The notes under the pieces are model-generated. The model had not been told where the DNA came from, searched no databases, and saw nothing but the letters and a program-made list of their open reading frames with translations. This document shows, one piece after another, positions 28,547 to 38,872 of a stretch of 59,412 nt of DNA. The stretch spans positions 1 to 59,412 of the forward strand of contig JAUSOQ010000015.1 of the NCBI GenBank assembly GCA_030655755.1, in the 5' to 3' direction. The position numbers and the translations under genes were made by a program. The DNA is from Coriobacteriia bacterium. GTDB taxonomy: Bacteria > Actinomycetota > Coriobacteriia > Anaerosomatales > Anaerosomataceae. How positions within the stretch are numbered: the first letter of the stretch is position 1; every line of letters begins with the position of its first letter.

Positions 28547-28840
28547 ATGAGTGGTGACAGAACAGGTGCGCCTGCCGAAGGTCGGCGCGTGAGTATCGAG
28601 GTCGTCAAGATCCAGGGTACCGGTGTGTGTTCGATCGGACATGGCGTGGGCGACCGTTGGGAAGTCGATTCCGCGCTCGTGCCCGCAGGCATCTGCGGGT
28701 GGGCGTACGCCGCTCTGCTTCCCTTCCTGCAGCCGCTGCGCTTCGGTGGAAGCTTTCCCTGGGAGGCCGAGGGAGAGGCGTTCGTGTGCTGCCCCGATCC
28801 GGCGAACCCGGTCGTCTTCCGGCTCAGCGTGGAAGACTGA
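28547..28840 (+). CDS. TIGR04076 family protein
   Basis: The 97-residue protein follows the TIGR04076 pattern: SIEVVKIQGTGVCSIGHGVGD, then AGICGWAYAALLPFLQPLRFGG, and a final CCPDPANPVVFRL. The conserved cysteines and CPDPANPV tail are complete. Members are common in anaerobes, often near redox genes, but the biochemical role is unknown. ATG 28547 lies eight bases after GGAGG; the longer frame from 28445 is not supported. Confidence 0.8.
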   Translation: MSGDRTGAPAEGRRVSIEVVKIQGTGVCSIGHGVGDRWEVDSALVPAGICGWAYAALLPFLQPLRFGGSFPWEAEGEAFVCCPDPANPVVFRLSVED

Positions 28841-28849
28841 GACCGGCCG

Positions 28850-30235
28850 TCAGGCTTCAGCGGAGGGTTCGGCTCCAGGTACCTCGAGGCGTAGGGGCAC
28901 CGTCAGCCGTGCGGTCGTTCCGGCATCAGGCTCGCTTTCCAGCTCGATCGTGCCGCTAAGAAGCTGGGTTAGCTGGTGGCATACAGCGAGCCCCAGTCCG
29001 AGCCCCTGAGGCTTGACCTTGAGGCGGTTTGCGCTCTGCTCGAACGCGTGGAAGACGTTGTCAGCGAGAGCAGGGTCGATGCCGATACCGGTATCGGCGA
29101 CCTCGATGACGACGCGGTCCTCGTCGACCGGATACGCCCGGACGGTCACGGAGCCCTCCTCGGTGAACTTGATAGCGTTGGAGAGCAGGGTCAGCACCAC
29201 CCGCTCAAGGAGTCCACGGTCACCGTGCATCGTCGTTGGCGCGTGTCCCGCGTCCAGCTCGATATCGAGGCCTTTGGACGCCGCTTTGGTGCGCACCTGA
29301 GCCACACAGTCTTCGAGCAGGTGCGCGAGACGGAAGTCTACCGGGAGAGCCGTCACGCGACCCGATTCGATCATGGTGTAATCGAGCACATCTTCGACGA
29401 GTGAGAGCAGTCGTTTTCCGGCCTCCTGCACCATCGTCAGCTGGCGTCGTTGCTCCTCGTTCATGTCGCCTGCGAGTCCTTTGAGCAAGATGTCGGGAAA
29501 GCCGATGATCGAGTTCAGCGGCGTGCGCAGCTCGTGACTTATCTTGGAGAGGAAGGCGCTCTTGGCCCGGTTCGCTTCCTGTAGTCTGATGTTCGCTTCG
29601 ATCAGGTCCGAGGTGCGTTGCGTGACGGTCTGCTCCAGCTGGCGGCGGTAGGTCTCGCTATCGGTCTCGGCCTGTTTGCGGGCGGAGATGTCTCTTATGA
29701 TGGCCAGGTATTCTCCAGGCGTTGCCTGCACGATGCGCGCCTCGAACTCGTGGACGCCGTCGGGATAGTCAAGCTGGTACTCGAGACTCCGGTAGCCCCC
29801 ATCACGGCGCACGGTCTCGAGTACAGCCTCCCAGTGGATGACCATCCCGGAAGGGAAGGCGAGTTCGCGCACGGTCTTGCCGAGGAGCTCATCAGGCGGA
29901 CAGGGCGGTTCGAAGTCGGGGGAAGGTTTGAATTCGAGGAACCGGCCGTCCCCGTCCATCCGGAACAGGAGGTCGGGGATGGCGTCGATGATCGCGCGTT
30001 GACGCGCGATCGCTTGGCGCAACTCTGACGCGCGGATAGAAGCTTCCCGGCGCACGCAGTAGACGATGGCAAGCAGCAGGACCGTTCCGACGCCGACGAG
30101 TGCGGCTGCGTGGGTAAGAGCGAGTCTGCTCGTACCGGCGGTGCCCGCTGTGGTGGCATTCGCGACGGCAGGAGAGGATGCGAGCAGAGCGGTGGCGAGC
30201 ACTGCTGTCACCGTGACGTGTCGAATCGAGCGCAT
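28850..30235 (-). CDS. PAS sensor histidine kinase, orphan
   Basis: The 461-residue protein starts with a signal-like hydrophobic stretch (about 8-26) and a membrane helix near 42-61. A PAS domain follows (about 80-195, AIIDAIPDLLFRMDGDGRFLEF). HisKA has KISHELRTPLNSI near 230, and the HATPase domain ends near 450 with ADTGIGIDP and GLGLGLAVC. ATG 30235 is one codon inside a TTG. GAGGGG lies just upstream. No response regulator accompanies it. Its catalytic part closely resembles the kinase at 17509-19251. Confidence 0.88.
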   Translation of the reverse strand: MRSIRHVTVTAVLATALLASSPAVANATTAGTAGTSRLALTHAAALVGVGTVLLLAIVYCVRREASIRASELRQAIARQRAIIDAIPDLLFRMDGDGRFLEFKPSPDFEPPCPPDELLGKTVRELAFPSGMVIHWEAVLETVRRDGGYRSLEYQLDYPDGVHEFEARIVQATPGEYLAIIRDISARKQAETDSETYRRQLEQTVTQRTSDLIEANIRLQEANRAKSAFLSKISHELRTPLNSIIGFPDILLKGLAGDMNEEQRRQLTMVQEAGKRLLSLVEDVLDYTMIESGRVTALPVDFRLAHLLEDCVAQVRTKAASKGLDIELDAGHAPTTMHGDRGLLERVVLTLLSNAIKFTEEGSVTVRAYPVDEDRVVIEVADTGIGIDPALADNVFHAFEQSANRLKVKPQGLGLGLAVCHQLTQLLSGTIELESEPDAGTTARLTVPLRLEVPGAEPSAEA

Positions 30236-30350
30236 CAAGTCCCCTCACGTGCCTCATGGATGTCCTTGAGGCTCCCCGTAAGGCAGAATAACCTAGCTGT
30301 ATATGAATTCACAAGCACCGAGTGCCGAACGGTAACACGTTTGGCGCGTA

Positions 30351-31607
30351 TCACAGGTTGGGTGAGATGGGTTCCTCGGCCATACGGATCGTCTCGGGCA
30401 CTGGTATCGCGCCGCGCGCTTTCGCCCCGCGATCGATGGCGCCGGCCTCGATGAAGGAAGCTGCCGCGATCAGCGATGCGAGCACGCCGAAACTTATAAG
30501 CGTCTGCTGCACGCCTATCGCGCCCGCGAGGGCGGGGGCGATTGCCAGTGGGATGAGCTCGCCGCCTCGGCGATGCACTTCCGAGGTGCCGATAACGCGG
30601 CCGACCAGTTCACGCGGGGTATCGCGGTGTATGAGGGTGCGGAGCAATGGCTCCAGGATGCCGATGACGAACGCCCAGACGAACGCGCCGAGAGCGATCA
30701 TGCGCAGGTCCGTCCAGCCGACGTAGAGTACGGCTCCCAGGCCGACGAAGACTCCGAGGAACGCCAGACCACGCGCGGAGAGCATACGTCGCGGCAGACG
30801 CGGCAGCAGCAATGCGCCCGTGATGAAGCCCACGCCGAAGACGGAGTTCATCCAGCCGATCGTCTCGATGCCGGTGCCGACCACATCACGGAAGAAGAGT
30901 GGTTCGAGCGCACCGAAGGCGCCGAACGACAGCCACACGAGTGACCCCATCAGCAGGTAGTAGCGTATCGGCCGCAGTCCGTATGCGGCCTTGAGGCCTT
31001 CTCGCAGCTCTGCGATCGCATGCGTCTCGTGCAGGTCCTTGCGTGCCGGCGGTTGCGTCGAGATGCCCCACACGAGCCAGGCGGCGAGCAGTGAGGTGGC
31101 CGCATCGAGTACGAAGATCCAGTTCACGTGCGCGTAACGGGCGAGTAGGGCGCCAACCGCCGGCCCTACCGCGAACGCGAGCGATGCGCCGCCCTCGATC
31201 CAGGAGTTCACCTTTGCGAGTTGTGACTCATCGGTCACCAGGTGCGGAGCGAATGAAGCAGCGGAGGTGACGACCGGTGCGCCGAGAAAACCCCATGCCG
31301 AGGCGACGATGATCAGCAGCGGGAGCGTGTCGGCGAAGATCATCGCCATGGCCGCGACGACGAATCCAATCTCGGCGAACACGAGTACCTTGCGCGGGCC
31401 GTAACGGTCGATAAGGACGCCGGCTGCCGTACTCCCGAGGATCGAAGCGATACTCAGGCAGAACATCAAGACGGCGAGTTCGACGGCGTTGGCGTGCAAG
31501 ACATAGGCGGCTTTGCCCCATACGCCGATGAAGAACGCGGCTTCGCTGCCCGCACGAGATGTGAAGCGCGCGATCACGAGGCGGACTATGTCTTTGCGTG
31601 GTGCCAC
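30351..31607 (-). CDS. MFS transporter
   Basis: The 418-residue protein has twelve predicted membrane helices. The A-motif-like loop GVLIDRYGPRKVL lies between helices 2 and 3, and a central loop holds PPARKDLHETHAIAEL. It belongs to the efflux-type MFS group by overall pattern, but the substrate is unknown. GTG 31607 after GAGAGG is preferred to TTG 31649, giving the usual short N-terminus. A second MFS gene precedes it on the same strand. Confidence 0.85.
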   Translation of the reverse strand: MAPRKDIVRLVIARFTSRAGSEAAFFIGVWGKAAYVLHANAVELAVLMFCLSIASILGSTAAGVLIDRYGPRKVLVFAEIGFVVAAMAMIFADTLPLLIIVASAWGFLGAPVVTSAASFAPHLVTDESQLAKVNSWIEGGASLAFAVGPAVGALLARYAHVNWIFVLDAATSLLAAWLVWGISTQPPARKDLHETHAIAELREGLKAAYGLRPIRYYLLMGSLVWLSFGAFGALEPLFFRDVVGTGIETIGWMNSVFGVGFITGALLLPRLPRRMLSARGLAFLGVFVGLGAVLYVGWTDLRMIALGAFVWAFVIGILEPLLRTLIHRDTPRELVGRVIGTSEVHRRGGELIPLAIAPALAGAIGVQQTLISFGVLASLIAAASFIEAGAIDRGAKARGAIPVPETIRMAEEPISPNL

Positions 31608-31694
31608 AACAAACCTCTCGAGAAATCCCGGATCAAGAGCAGTATGCAATCAGAAGGCGAAAGTATACACCACTGATCGCCACATCCAGGCTTC

Positions 31695-32882
31695 TTAAGA
31701 ACATGCGCGTGCAGGTAGCGTCTTACCCGTGAGCGCCAGGGCAAGTCCGGCGGTCAACATCAGGACGGCGCTGAGCACGAACGGAGCGCTGTGCGACACA
31801 GTGTCCCATAAAAGTCCGGCGACGGCGCTTGAGGGCAGAGCGGCGAGACCGAGCACGAACGTATACCCTCCCACGGCAGTGGCACGTCTGTCGCATCCGA
31901 CGAGGTCGACGACGTATGCGCGCGTCATCCCCTCGGTCATCGCGTAAGGAACGCCGTAGGCGATGAAGAGCAGCCAGGCGTGTATCGGCGAGCCGGCAAG
32001 AGCGAAACCCGCGTACACCGCGCCGTAGAGTACGAATCCCAGCGAGAGCAGGCGTTTACGGCCGATGCGGTCGGAGAGCGCACCGAGCGGTGCGGACAGG
32101 GCCGCGCCCACGATGTTGAACGCGAAGTACATCAGCGGGATGAGCGCCGCTGCAGCGCCGATATCTTGCGAGCGCAGGATGAGCATGGCGTCGGAGGAGT
32201 TGCCGAGTGCGAACACGAAGCTCACGGCGGTGAACAGCGCGAACGGCCGACCAAGATGACGCAACTGTAGCGTGGGCTGCACGCCATCAGGCCGCACCGC
32301 GCGCTTCTCGCGCACTGCCAGTAGCACGACGGCGATGGCGAGCGTCCCCGGTATCGCCGACACCCAGAAGACGGTGCGATAGCCATTGGGGACGAGTGTC
32401 AAGATCGCCCAGGCCGTGAGCGGACCGATGGCCGCTCCCAGCGTGTCCATGGCGCGATGCACACCGAAGTCCCGCCCGCGCGTGGCCTCGGTGGAGGAGT
32501 CGGCGATCAGGGCGTCGCGTGGTGCGGTGCGGATACCCTTGCCGAGGCGATCGCACCAGCGCAGCAGGAGTACCGCCGGCCACGAGCCGGTGAGCGCGAG
32601 GAGTGGCTTGACCACGTTGGAGAGCGTATAGCCCAAGGCGATGAGGGGTCGGCGCCGCCCGACGCGGTCGGACAGCCAGCCCGAGAAGACTTTCATAAGC
32701 GATGCGGTCGTCTCGGCCAATGATTCGATGATGCCGATCACGGTGACCGGTGCGCCGAGTACGTTGGCAAGGAAGAGTGGGAGTATGGGATAGACCATCT
32801 CCGAGGACGCGTCGGTCAGTAGGCTGACGATCCCTAAGGCTTTGATGTTGCGCGGGACACGTTGCTGCGCGCGGTCGGCCAT
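31695..32882 (-). CDS. MFS transporter
   Basis: The 395-residue transporter has twelve predicted helices and the motif GWLSDRVGRRRPLIALGY in the first half, repeated as GALSDRIGRKRLLSLGF in the second. Charged LGKGIRTAPRDALIADS after helix 5 resembles a subgroup of Fosmidomycin/YfkF-like MFS proteins. GAGGGGGA precedes ATG 32882, and the frame extends to 32984 without a site. It is only distantly similar to the next MFS gene. Substrate is unknown. Confidence 0.85.
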   Translation of the reverse strand: MADRAQQRVPRNIKALGIVSLLTDASSEMVYPILPLFLANVLGAPVTVIGIIESLAETTASLMKVFSGWLSDRVGRRRPLIALGYTLSNVVKPLLALTGSWPAVLLLRWCDRLGKGIRTAPRDALIADSSTEATRGRDFGVHRAMDTLGAAIGPLTAWAILTLVPNGYRTVFWVSAIPGTLAIAVVLLAVREKRAVRPDGVQPTLQLRHLGRPFALFTAVSFVFALGNSSDAMLILRSQDIGAAAALIPLMYFAFNIVGAALSAPLGALSDRIGRKRLLSLGFVLYGAVYAGFALAGSPIHAWLLFIAYGVPYAMTEGMTRAYVVDLVGCDRRATAVGGYTFVLGLAALPSSAVAGLLWDTVSHSAPFVLSAVLMLTAGLALALTGKTLPARACS

Positions 32883-32995
32883 GGTAGTCCCCCTCGGCAG
32901 GTACCCGGATGTAGCGTACCGCTGGTGTGGCAGCCAGGCCACCCCGCGTGCGGCGCATGGTCTAGACTGATCGAAGGAGTACATGAGGAGGAGTT

Positions 32996-34462
32996 ATGAA
33001 GGCCGAGGACGCGGGATCTCGTGCACTGCTCACCGATCTCTATCAGCTCACGATGGCGTACGGCTACCATAAGGCCGGGATCGCCGATACAGAAGCGTGC
33101 TTCCATCTTTCCTTCCGCAACGACCCGTTCGAGGGCGGTTTCTCGATCGCCTGCGGTCTCGCTCCTGTGATCGAGTACCTGGACGGGCTGCGCTTCACTG
33201 ACGAGGACTGTGCGTATCTGGCCCGTCAGAAGGGCAACGACGGCACGCCGCTGTTCGGAGATGAGTTCATCGGCTGGCTGCGCGATCTGCACTTCGAACT
33301 CGACATAACCGCCATTCCCGAGGGCACCGTCGTCTTTCCGGGTGAGCCGCTGCTCCGTGTCATCGGCCCCATCGCGCAGTGTCAGCTCGTGGAGACACCG
33401 CTGCTCAACATCGTGAACTTCTCCACGCTCATAGCCACAAAGGCGGCGCGCGTGTGTCTTGCCGCTGAGGGTGATCCTGTGGTCGAGTTCGGGCTACGTC
33501 GTGCGCAGGGGCCGGACGGGGGTCTCTCGGCAAGTCGTGCCGCCTATATCGGTGGCTGTGCGGGAACGTCGAACACGCTCGCGGCGATGCGCTTCGGGAT
33601 CCCGGCGGTCGGGACGCACGCGCACAGCTGGGTGATGGCGTTCGATAGCGAGCCGGAGGCGTTTTCGGCGTATGTGGCGGCGCTTCCCAACAACGTGACG
33701 CTTCTGGTGGATACCTACGACACGCTCGAAGGTGTGCGCAACGCCGTGGCTGCAGGGCGGCTGCTGCGCGAGCGCGGTCAGCGCCTCGCGGGCATCCGCA
33801 TCGACTCCGGTGACCTGGCGTGGCTGTCGAAACGTGCGCGGGAGATATTGGACGACGGTGGCTTCCGGGACACGAAGATCATCGCCAGCAACGAACTCGA
33901 CGAGTACCTCATCGAGAGCCTGAAAGAGCAGGGAGCACCCATCGACCTGTGGGGTGTCGGGACACGTCTGGTGACAGCCGAAGGGCAGCCTGCGCTCGGC
34001 GGCGTGTATAAGCTCTCGGCCATCCGGAAGCCCGGCGGGGACTGGCAGCCGCGCATCAAGGTCTCCGAGCAGACCGCGAAGATCACCACACCCGGACTGC
34101 AAGCAGTGCGACGTTTCTCGCGCGACGGTGTCTTCGTAGGTGACATGATCTACAGCGAACTCGATCAGCCGTGTGGTGCGGAGTGTCTGATGGTGGACCC
34201 CGGGGATTCAACGCGTCGCAAGGGTTTCTCGGCCGAGGACGATCCCGAGGAGCTGCTGGTCCCGGTCTTTCAAAGCGGCAGACTCGTCTACACGCCGCCG
34301 TCGCTCCCCGCGTCGCGCTTGCGTGCATGCGAGCAGTTGTCGTGTCTCGATGCCTCGCACAAGCGCTTCCTCAACCCGCATCGCTATGCTGTGGGCATCG
34401 AGCGACGGCTTCACGAACTGCGCACGGATCTCATCATGGAAGCAAGAGGGATTCGCGATTAG
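32996..34462 (+). CDS. pncB: nicotinate phosphoribosyltransferase
   Basis: The 488-residue enzyme makes nicotinate mononucleotide from nicotinate and PRPP. LLTDLYQLTMAYGYHKAG at the start, EFGLRRAQGPDGG near 167, the active-site GTHAHSWVMAF near 205 and GIRIDSGDLAWLS near 268 are typical of the long bacterial PncB type. A C-terminal helical extension brings the usual length of about 480. ATG 32996 follows GAGGAGGAG. It pairs with pncA, so nicotinamide is salvaged through the Preiss-Handler route. Confidence 0.94.
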   Translation: MKAEDAGSRALLTDLYQLTMAYGYHKAGIADTEACFHLSFRNDPFEGGFSIACGLAPVIEYLDGLRFTDEDCAYLARQKGNDGTPLFGDEFIGWLRDLHFELDITAIPEGTVVFPGEPLLRVIGPIAQCQLVETPLLNIVNFSTLIATKAARVCLAAEGDPVVEFGLRRAQGPDGGLSASRAAYIGGCAGTSNTLAAMRFGIPAVGTHAHSWVMAFDSEPEAFSAYVAALPNNVTLLVDTYDTLEGVRNAVAAGRLLRERGQRLAGIRIDSGDLAWLSKRAREILDDGGFRDTKIIASNELDEYLIESLKEQGAPIDLWGVGTRLVTAEGQPALGGVYKLSAIRKPGGDWQPRIKVSEQTAKITTPGLQAVRRFSRDGVFVGDMIYSELDQPCGAECLMVDPGDSTRRKGFSAEDDPEELLVPVFQSGRLVYTPPSLPASRLRACEQLSCLDASHKRFLNPHRYAVGIERRLHELRTDLIMEARGIRD

Positions 34463-34520
34463 GCGTGCAGCAACGCGCGTCATGAGGTACAAACTAGGAA
34501 ACCGCCGAAGGGGGGGACCG

Positions 34521-35135
34521 ATGCGAGCACTGATCCTGGTCGACATCCAGAACGATTTCATGCCGTTCGGTGCGCTGCCGGTCACCGATGGCGACGCGGT
34601 CGTCGCGGTGGCGAACGATCTGGCCGAGAGGTTCAGCCTTGTGATCGCCACGCAAGACTGGCACCCTGCCGACCACGGCAGCTTCGCGAGGATGCACCCC
34701 ACGCTGAAGCCGGGTGACATCGTGGACCTTGGCGGTGTGGAGCAGGTGCTATGGCCCGATCACTGTGTGCAGGGCACGCCGGGAGCGTCGTTCCACTCGG
34801 CACTCGACATCGCTGCGATCGACCATGTGGTACGTAAGGGTGCTGACCCGGACGTGGACAGCTACAGCGGCTTTTACGACAACGACCGTCGCAAAGACAC
34901 CGGACTTGGTGAGTACCTGATGTCGCGTGGCGTGGACGAGGTCGTCATCTGCGGGCTCGCCACCGACTACTGTGTGAGGTACACGGTGCTTGATGCGGTG
35001 GGTCTCGGTTTTGGCGTGACGGTGGTGGAGGACGCATGCCGCGCGGTCGATCTGGAGCCCGGTGACGGCGACCGGGCTCTGCTGGAGATGCATGCGGCGG
35101 GAGCGCGCGTTCTTGAGAGTTCTGAGCTCACATGA
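34521..35135 (+). CDS. pncA: nicotinamidase
   Basis: The 204-residue cysteine hydrolase converts nicotinamide to nicotinate for the upstream PncB. The catalytic aspartate is in LVDIQNDF near residue 8, the metal site is in [12 protein letters not shown] near 50-60, the lysine is in VVRKGADPD near 111, and the nucleophile is in [11 protein letters not shown] near 155. GGGGG then ATG 34521 decides the start; the frame from 34323 overlaps pncB. The next gene overlaps its stop by four bases. Confidence 0.94.
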   Translation: MRALILVDIQNDFMPFGALPVTDGDAVVAVANDLAERFSLVIATQDWHPADHGSFARMHPTLKPGDIVDLGGVEQVLWPDHCVQGTPGASFHSALDIAAIDHVVRKGADPDVDSYSGFYDNDRRKDTGLGEYLMSRGVDEVVICGLATDYCVRYTVLDAVGLGFGVTVVEDACRAVDLEPGDGDRALLEMHAAGARVLESSELT

Positions 35136-35707
35136 AGGTCGTCGCTTTCAACTGCAGCGCGCGTAAGGACGGGAACACCGCCGTGCTCATCGAGCGCGTC
35201 TTGGACGAGTTGCGTGCCGAGGGTATCGAGACCGAGCACGTCCAGCTTGCAGGCGAGCGCATCCAGGGCTGCACGGCGTGCATGAAATGTGCCGAGCACA
35301 AAGACGGCCTCTGCTACGGCCGCAAGGACTTCGGCAACGAGTGCATCATCAAGATGCATGACGCCGACGGAATCATCATCGGCTCGCCGGTCTACTTCGC
35401 CGACATCACGCCTGAAGCCAAAGCCCTGATCGACCGCGCGGGCTACGTCGCCGGCCACAAGAAAGAGATGCTCTATCGCAAGGTAGGCGCCGGGGTCATC
35501 GCGGTGCGCCGTGCGGGCGCGGTCCACGCACTGGACTCCATCAACCACCTCTTCCTCATCCGTCAGATGGTGATAGCCGGTTCCTCGTACTGGAACCTCG
35601 GCATCGGGCGCGAGAAGGGCGAGGTCGCCCGCGACGAAGAGGGAATGCGCACCATGGAGAATCTCGGCAAGAACATGGCGTGGCTGCTCGGCAAGCTGGG
35701 CGCCTAG
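35132..35707 (+). CDS. flavodoxin-like NAD(P)H-dependent oxidoreductase / iron-sulfur flavoprotein type
   Basis: The 191-residue FMN protein has the phosphate-binding loop [13 protein letters not shown] at residues 7-19, [19 protein letters not shown] near 85, and four cysteines in [15 protein letters not shown] near 48-62. The spacing of these cysteines matches iron-sulfur flavoproteins. ATG 35132 overlaps pncA. A role in electron transfer or NAD-linked reduction is plausible from the neighbours; the electron partner is unknown. Confidence 0.8.
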   Translation: MKVVAFNCSARKDGNTAVLIERVLDELRAEGIETEHVQLAGERIQGCTACMKCAEHKDGLCYGRKDFGNECIIKMHDADGIIIGSPVYFADITPEAKALIDRAGYVAGHKKEMLYRKVGAGVIAVRRAGAVHALDSINHLFLIRQMVIAGSSYWNLGIGREKGEVARDEEGMRTMENLGKNMAWLLGKLGA

Positions 35708-36288
35708 CGAGGTCGCCAGAACAGCTCGCTCACGTCGTCCATGACCTCCTGGGCGTGGTCGAGGCTCCAGTCCTCAAGCGACAGGTACGGCCGGGGATTG
35801 AAGACGATGCCCATGTCTATGACAAGGTCGACTATCGCTGCGAGCAGGCCTTCATGATGCATGATCGCATCGACGAGCTTCGGGTTGACGATGTCGTTCC
35901 CGCGTGGCACCGGGGTGAGGAAGATCGCTCCGTCGCTGCCCTGGACGATGAGATCGAAACAGAAGTTGCCTGCCGTGGTGACGCTTAGTCCCAGGTCGGT
36001 CTCAAGCGGCTTGCACCAGGCCAGGCGGTCTTTCTCCAGACCCGCGACACGGGCGAGCGTCACCTCATCGACAGCCATCGAGCACGGGAACACCGGCAGG
36101 GCCGACAGGACCTCACGAAGGTTGATAGCTGCTACGAGCGCGCGCTCGGGAGTCGTGTCGCGCAGGATGTCCAGCGCAAGGTTCACCTCGATGGGTGACG
36201 AGGCGTTCAGTATGCTGGCGAACAGCTCGGGCTCCTCGGAGAACACCGATCGAAGCCGGCTGACACCGGGTGCGACGGAGATCGACAC
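35704..36288 (-). CDS. hypothetical protein
   Basis: The 194-residue soluble protein has no family I recognise. It looks like a real gene: GTG 36288 follows GAGGGACTT at good spacing and the protein has ordinary composition with several predicted helices. It converges on the flavoprotein gene with a four-base overlap and ends with an aromatic-rich ELFWRPR. Confidence 0.6.
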   Translation of the reverse strand: MSISVAPGVSRLRSVFSEEPELFASILNASSPIEVNLALDILRDTTPERALVAAINLREVLSALPVFPCSMAVDEVTLARVAGLEKDRLAWCKPLETDLGLSVTTAGNFCFDLIVQGSDGAIFLTPVPRGNDIVNPKLVDAIMHHEGLLAAIVDLVIDMGIVFNPRPYLSLEDWSLDHAQEVMDDVSELFWRPR

Positions 36289-36393
36289 TGCAAGTCCCTC
36301 TTTGCCGGATTTGATGGTTCCATCGGCGAAGGGTGATCACTTCTGGGTGCGCGATATCACGGGAGCGCAGACAGTCCGACGAGCGGTAGCGGA

Positions 36394-37041
36394 TCAGCGC
36401 GTGGCCGCGATGGCGATCAGCACTTGGCCGACGTAGTAGAGTGGCAGGCCCCAGAGCTTGTTGACGAAGTCGTGTGCGACGAAGCGATCGCGGGCGACCG
36501 ACAGATCGGACAGGTAGAAGAGTATGGCGCCGAGAGGGGCCAGCAACACTTCGGTCGCAGGAGCGCTCATAGACGCCGCGGCGGAGGCCGCCATGAGCGA
36601 GACGATGAGGACGTACACGCGCACGGGCAGGCGCATGGAGCCCGCATGCGGCTCGAGCCACTTCCATACCCGATGTCCCACCACCATGAACAGCACGAGC
36701 GCAGCCGCACCGGCTGCTACAGTGAAGTCGCCGGGCTTGCGCACGGAAGCAGACACGAAGTAGGTGAGGTAGGCGACATGTGCCAGAGCGAAGCTGCACA
36801 GGCCGAGCAAGAACAGCCGTTTGGAGCGCGGGACGAGTGCCACGTCCCCGAGGGCTGAGAGCGCCAGTCCCAGATGTAGCGCGTTCACGGCGCCGCCGTG
36901 CGACACCGGGGTGAAGGCGATCACCAGAAAGCCGACCGACGCGAGTGGTTTGCACACCCAGCGCAGTCCGACCGACTCACGGAAGTCGGCGTACAGCGTG
37001 CCGAGTAGTCCTACCGCGGTGAGGGCGATACCCACGGTCAC
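36394..37041 (-). CDS. lysoplasmalogenase-like YhhN/TMEM86 family membrane protein
   Basis: The 215-residue protein has about eight short membrane helices and the YhhN features: KPLASVGFLVIAF near residue 32, HLGLALSALGDVALV near 57, and YLSDLSVARDRFV with a final GLPLYYVGQVLIA. Family members hydrolyse the vinyl-ether bond of lysoplasmalogens. This matters because plasmalogens are typical of anaerobic bacteria. It overlaps the upstream phosphodiesterase gene by four bases. Confidence 0.8.
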   Translation of the reverse strand: MTVGIALTAVGLLGTLYADFRESVGLRWVCKPLASVGFLVIAFTPVSHGGAVNALHLGLALSALGDVALVPRSKRLFLLGLCSFALAHVAYLTYFVSASVRKPGDFTVAAGAAALVLFMVVGHRVWKWLEPHAGSMRLPVRVYVLIVSLMAASAAASMSAPATEVLLAPLGAILFYLSDLSVARDRFVAHDFVNKLWGLPLYYVGQVLIAIAATR

Positions 37042-38735
37042 GGGTTGCTTCTGCGTATCTTGGGGTGCATCCTGCCGACGACGTAGGTGACGGCAGGACC
37101 AAGGACCGCGACGGCGCCCAGGGCTGTCAGCTGGATGAGATCAAGGTCGTACTTGAACGCGGCCTGCAGATCCGGCAACCTCCACACGACCGAGGCGCCC
37201 CACAGACGCCAGAAGAGCGCGACTTGGAGCACCAGCGCAGCCTGGATAGTGAGCGTTGTCAGGACGCCGAGGGAGAGCCATCCAGCGAGATACGGTCTCC
37301 TGGGCGGCTTGGGCTCGCGGCGGAGCAGCGGGTAGACCACTGCCGCAACGATGCAGGCCAGGACTCCCGCGATGACCGTCTCTACCATCCGGGTGTTGAA
37401 GAACGTCTGCACCATCGACTCCTCGTTGAACGCAGAGAGCGACCACGTGTAGCCATGCACGAGGAAGTAGAGCCCGTTGTAGACCGCGAAGTACGCGATC
37501 GTTCCGGCAAGCGCCGAGACCAGGGCATGACGGAAGTACACCCCGATGACCAGCGTGACTGCGACGAGAACAGCCACCACGGCGAAGAAGGGGGCGAGGC
37601 GGCTGGCGCGGTCGGCGTCGAGTCGTGTGGCGTCGACGGCCGCATACAGCACACGGACGGCGATGGCGCTCATCGGCGGTTCTGCCGGCTCCGCTGAAGG
37701 GCGTATGACCGAGGCGTACTTCTTGGCGAACCGGCCTGCGCGTGCAAGATCCGCGTCGACCGCCGGTGAGTCGGGCTCTGTGAGGATGGACGTGATCGCG
37801 ATGCCACGGGCATGTCCCGGTGTCGACAGCCCGGCGAGCACCGCCATCGTGGGGGCGATGTCCGCGATCTCCGCCTGTGCGGTGGTGTGCCGCACGCCGG
37901 GCCCCGCGAACACGCAGGACGTGTGGATGACGGGGTCCTCCCAGCCGCCATGCCCGCCGGTGGCGATATGGCCGTGGTCCGGGGTGACGCAGAAGACCGT
38001 CTCGCCATCATCGAGTCCGTCTACGAGGCGCTCGAGGTCCGCGTTCACCGCGGCGACCATCTCGGCATATTCAGGAGACGCTGCGCCGTACGCATGACCG
38101 GCCTCGTCGATGTCCGGGAAGTGTACGATCACCACACTGGCGTCGGCCAACTCCTTATCGAGGCGCAATGCGTCATCCACGATCCCGGCGGTCATATAGG
38201 AGTCCGAGACCCAATCGGTGAACGCCGATCGGTCTGCCGCCGAAGCGCCATACAGCACATCGAGGTCGGTCGGGCCGGCCACCAGCGTGGAGCGCCCTTC
38301 GGCGATCGCCACGTCCAGAAGTGTCTCGACCTCCACGTGTCGCTCGTACCAGTTGGTCGTGACACCGGAGATCTGTTGTGGAGCGCCAGAGAGGATCGTC
38401 GTCCATGTCGGGTACGACAATGAGGGCTGTGAGACGATCAGTGAGACGTCCGCGCCTCGCGCCCTCAGGCGCTCCATGCCGCTCATCGAGCGGGAGGCCT
38501 CGTCGGTGAGCCCGTCGACGATGATGAGCACCATACGTTCGTCTTCGCCGGGATTGTCCACGCGTGTGGTGGCGGGGTCGATCTTGACGAAGGGGCTCTG
38601 GTAGTCGACGACCTGGTTCCATGAGTAGCCGGCGAGCTTGTATGCGCCATAGGACATGCCGAGCGAAGCAAGCAGTGCGATGATGAGGAGTGACCAGATG
38701 TTCGCCGGACGGGGTGTATGATCGCTTGCTTGCAT
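37038..38735 (-). CDS. membrane-bound alkaline phosphatase / type I phosphodiesterase family protein
   Basis: The 565-residue protein has a membrane anchor near residues 15-34, an exported catalytic domain (about 60-350) and several C-terminal membrane helices (about 400-560). Metal and nucleophile signatures are present: VDGLTDEASR, SYPTWTTILSG with the threonine nucleophile, HFPDIDEAGHAYG and TPDHGHIATGGHGG. The superfamily cleaves phosphodiesters or transfers phosphoethanolamine. ATG 38735 follows AGGAAGGACTCC. Its overlap with the lysoplasmalogenase-like gene points to lipid or envelope metabolism. Confidence 0.85.
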   Translation of the reverse strand: MQASDHTPRPANIWSLLIIALLASLGMSYGAYKLAGYSWNQVVDYQSPFVKIDPATTRVDNPGEDERMVLIIVDGLTDEASRSMSGMERLRARGADVSLIVSQPSLSYPTWTTILSGAPQQISGVTTNWYERHVEVETLLDVAIAEGRSTLVAGPTDLDVLYGASAADRSAFTDWVSDSYMTAGIVDDALRLDKELADASVVIVHFPDIDEAGHAYGAASPEYAEMVAAVNADLERLVDGLDDGETVFCVTPDHGHIATGGHGGWEDPVIHTSCVFAGPGVRHTTAQAEIADIAPTMAVLAGLSTPGHARGIAITSILTEPDSPAVDADLARAGRFAKKYASVIRPSAEPAEPPMSAIAVRVLYAAVDATRLDADRASRLAPFFAVVAVLVAVTLVIGVYFRHALVSALAGTIAYFAVYNGLYFLVHGYTWSLSAFNEESMVQTFFNTRMVETVIAGVLACIVAAVVYPLLRREPKPPRRPYLAGWLSLGVLTTLTIQAALVLQVALFWRLWGASVVWRLPDLQAAFKYDLDLIQLTALGAVAVLGPAVTYVVGRMHPKIRRSNP

Positions 38736-38872
38736 GCGGAGTCCTTCCTGTTTCGCCTGTCCACTCGCAGTGTGCCGTCGTGAAGGACCCGGTGGCAAGC
38801 GTGCCGAGAGAGGAACCTGGTTCCTTACGTCGAATCACAGAGACAGCGGCAACTGCTTCCAGGGGGTGAGGG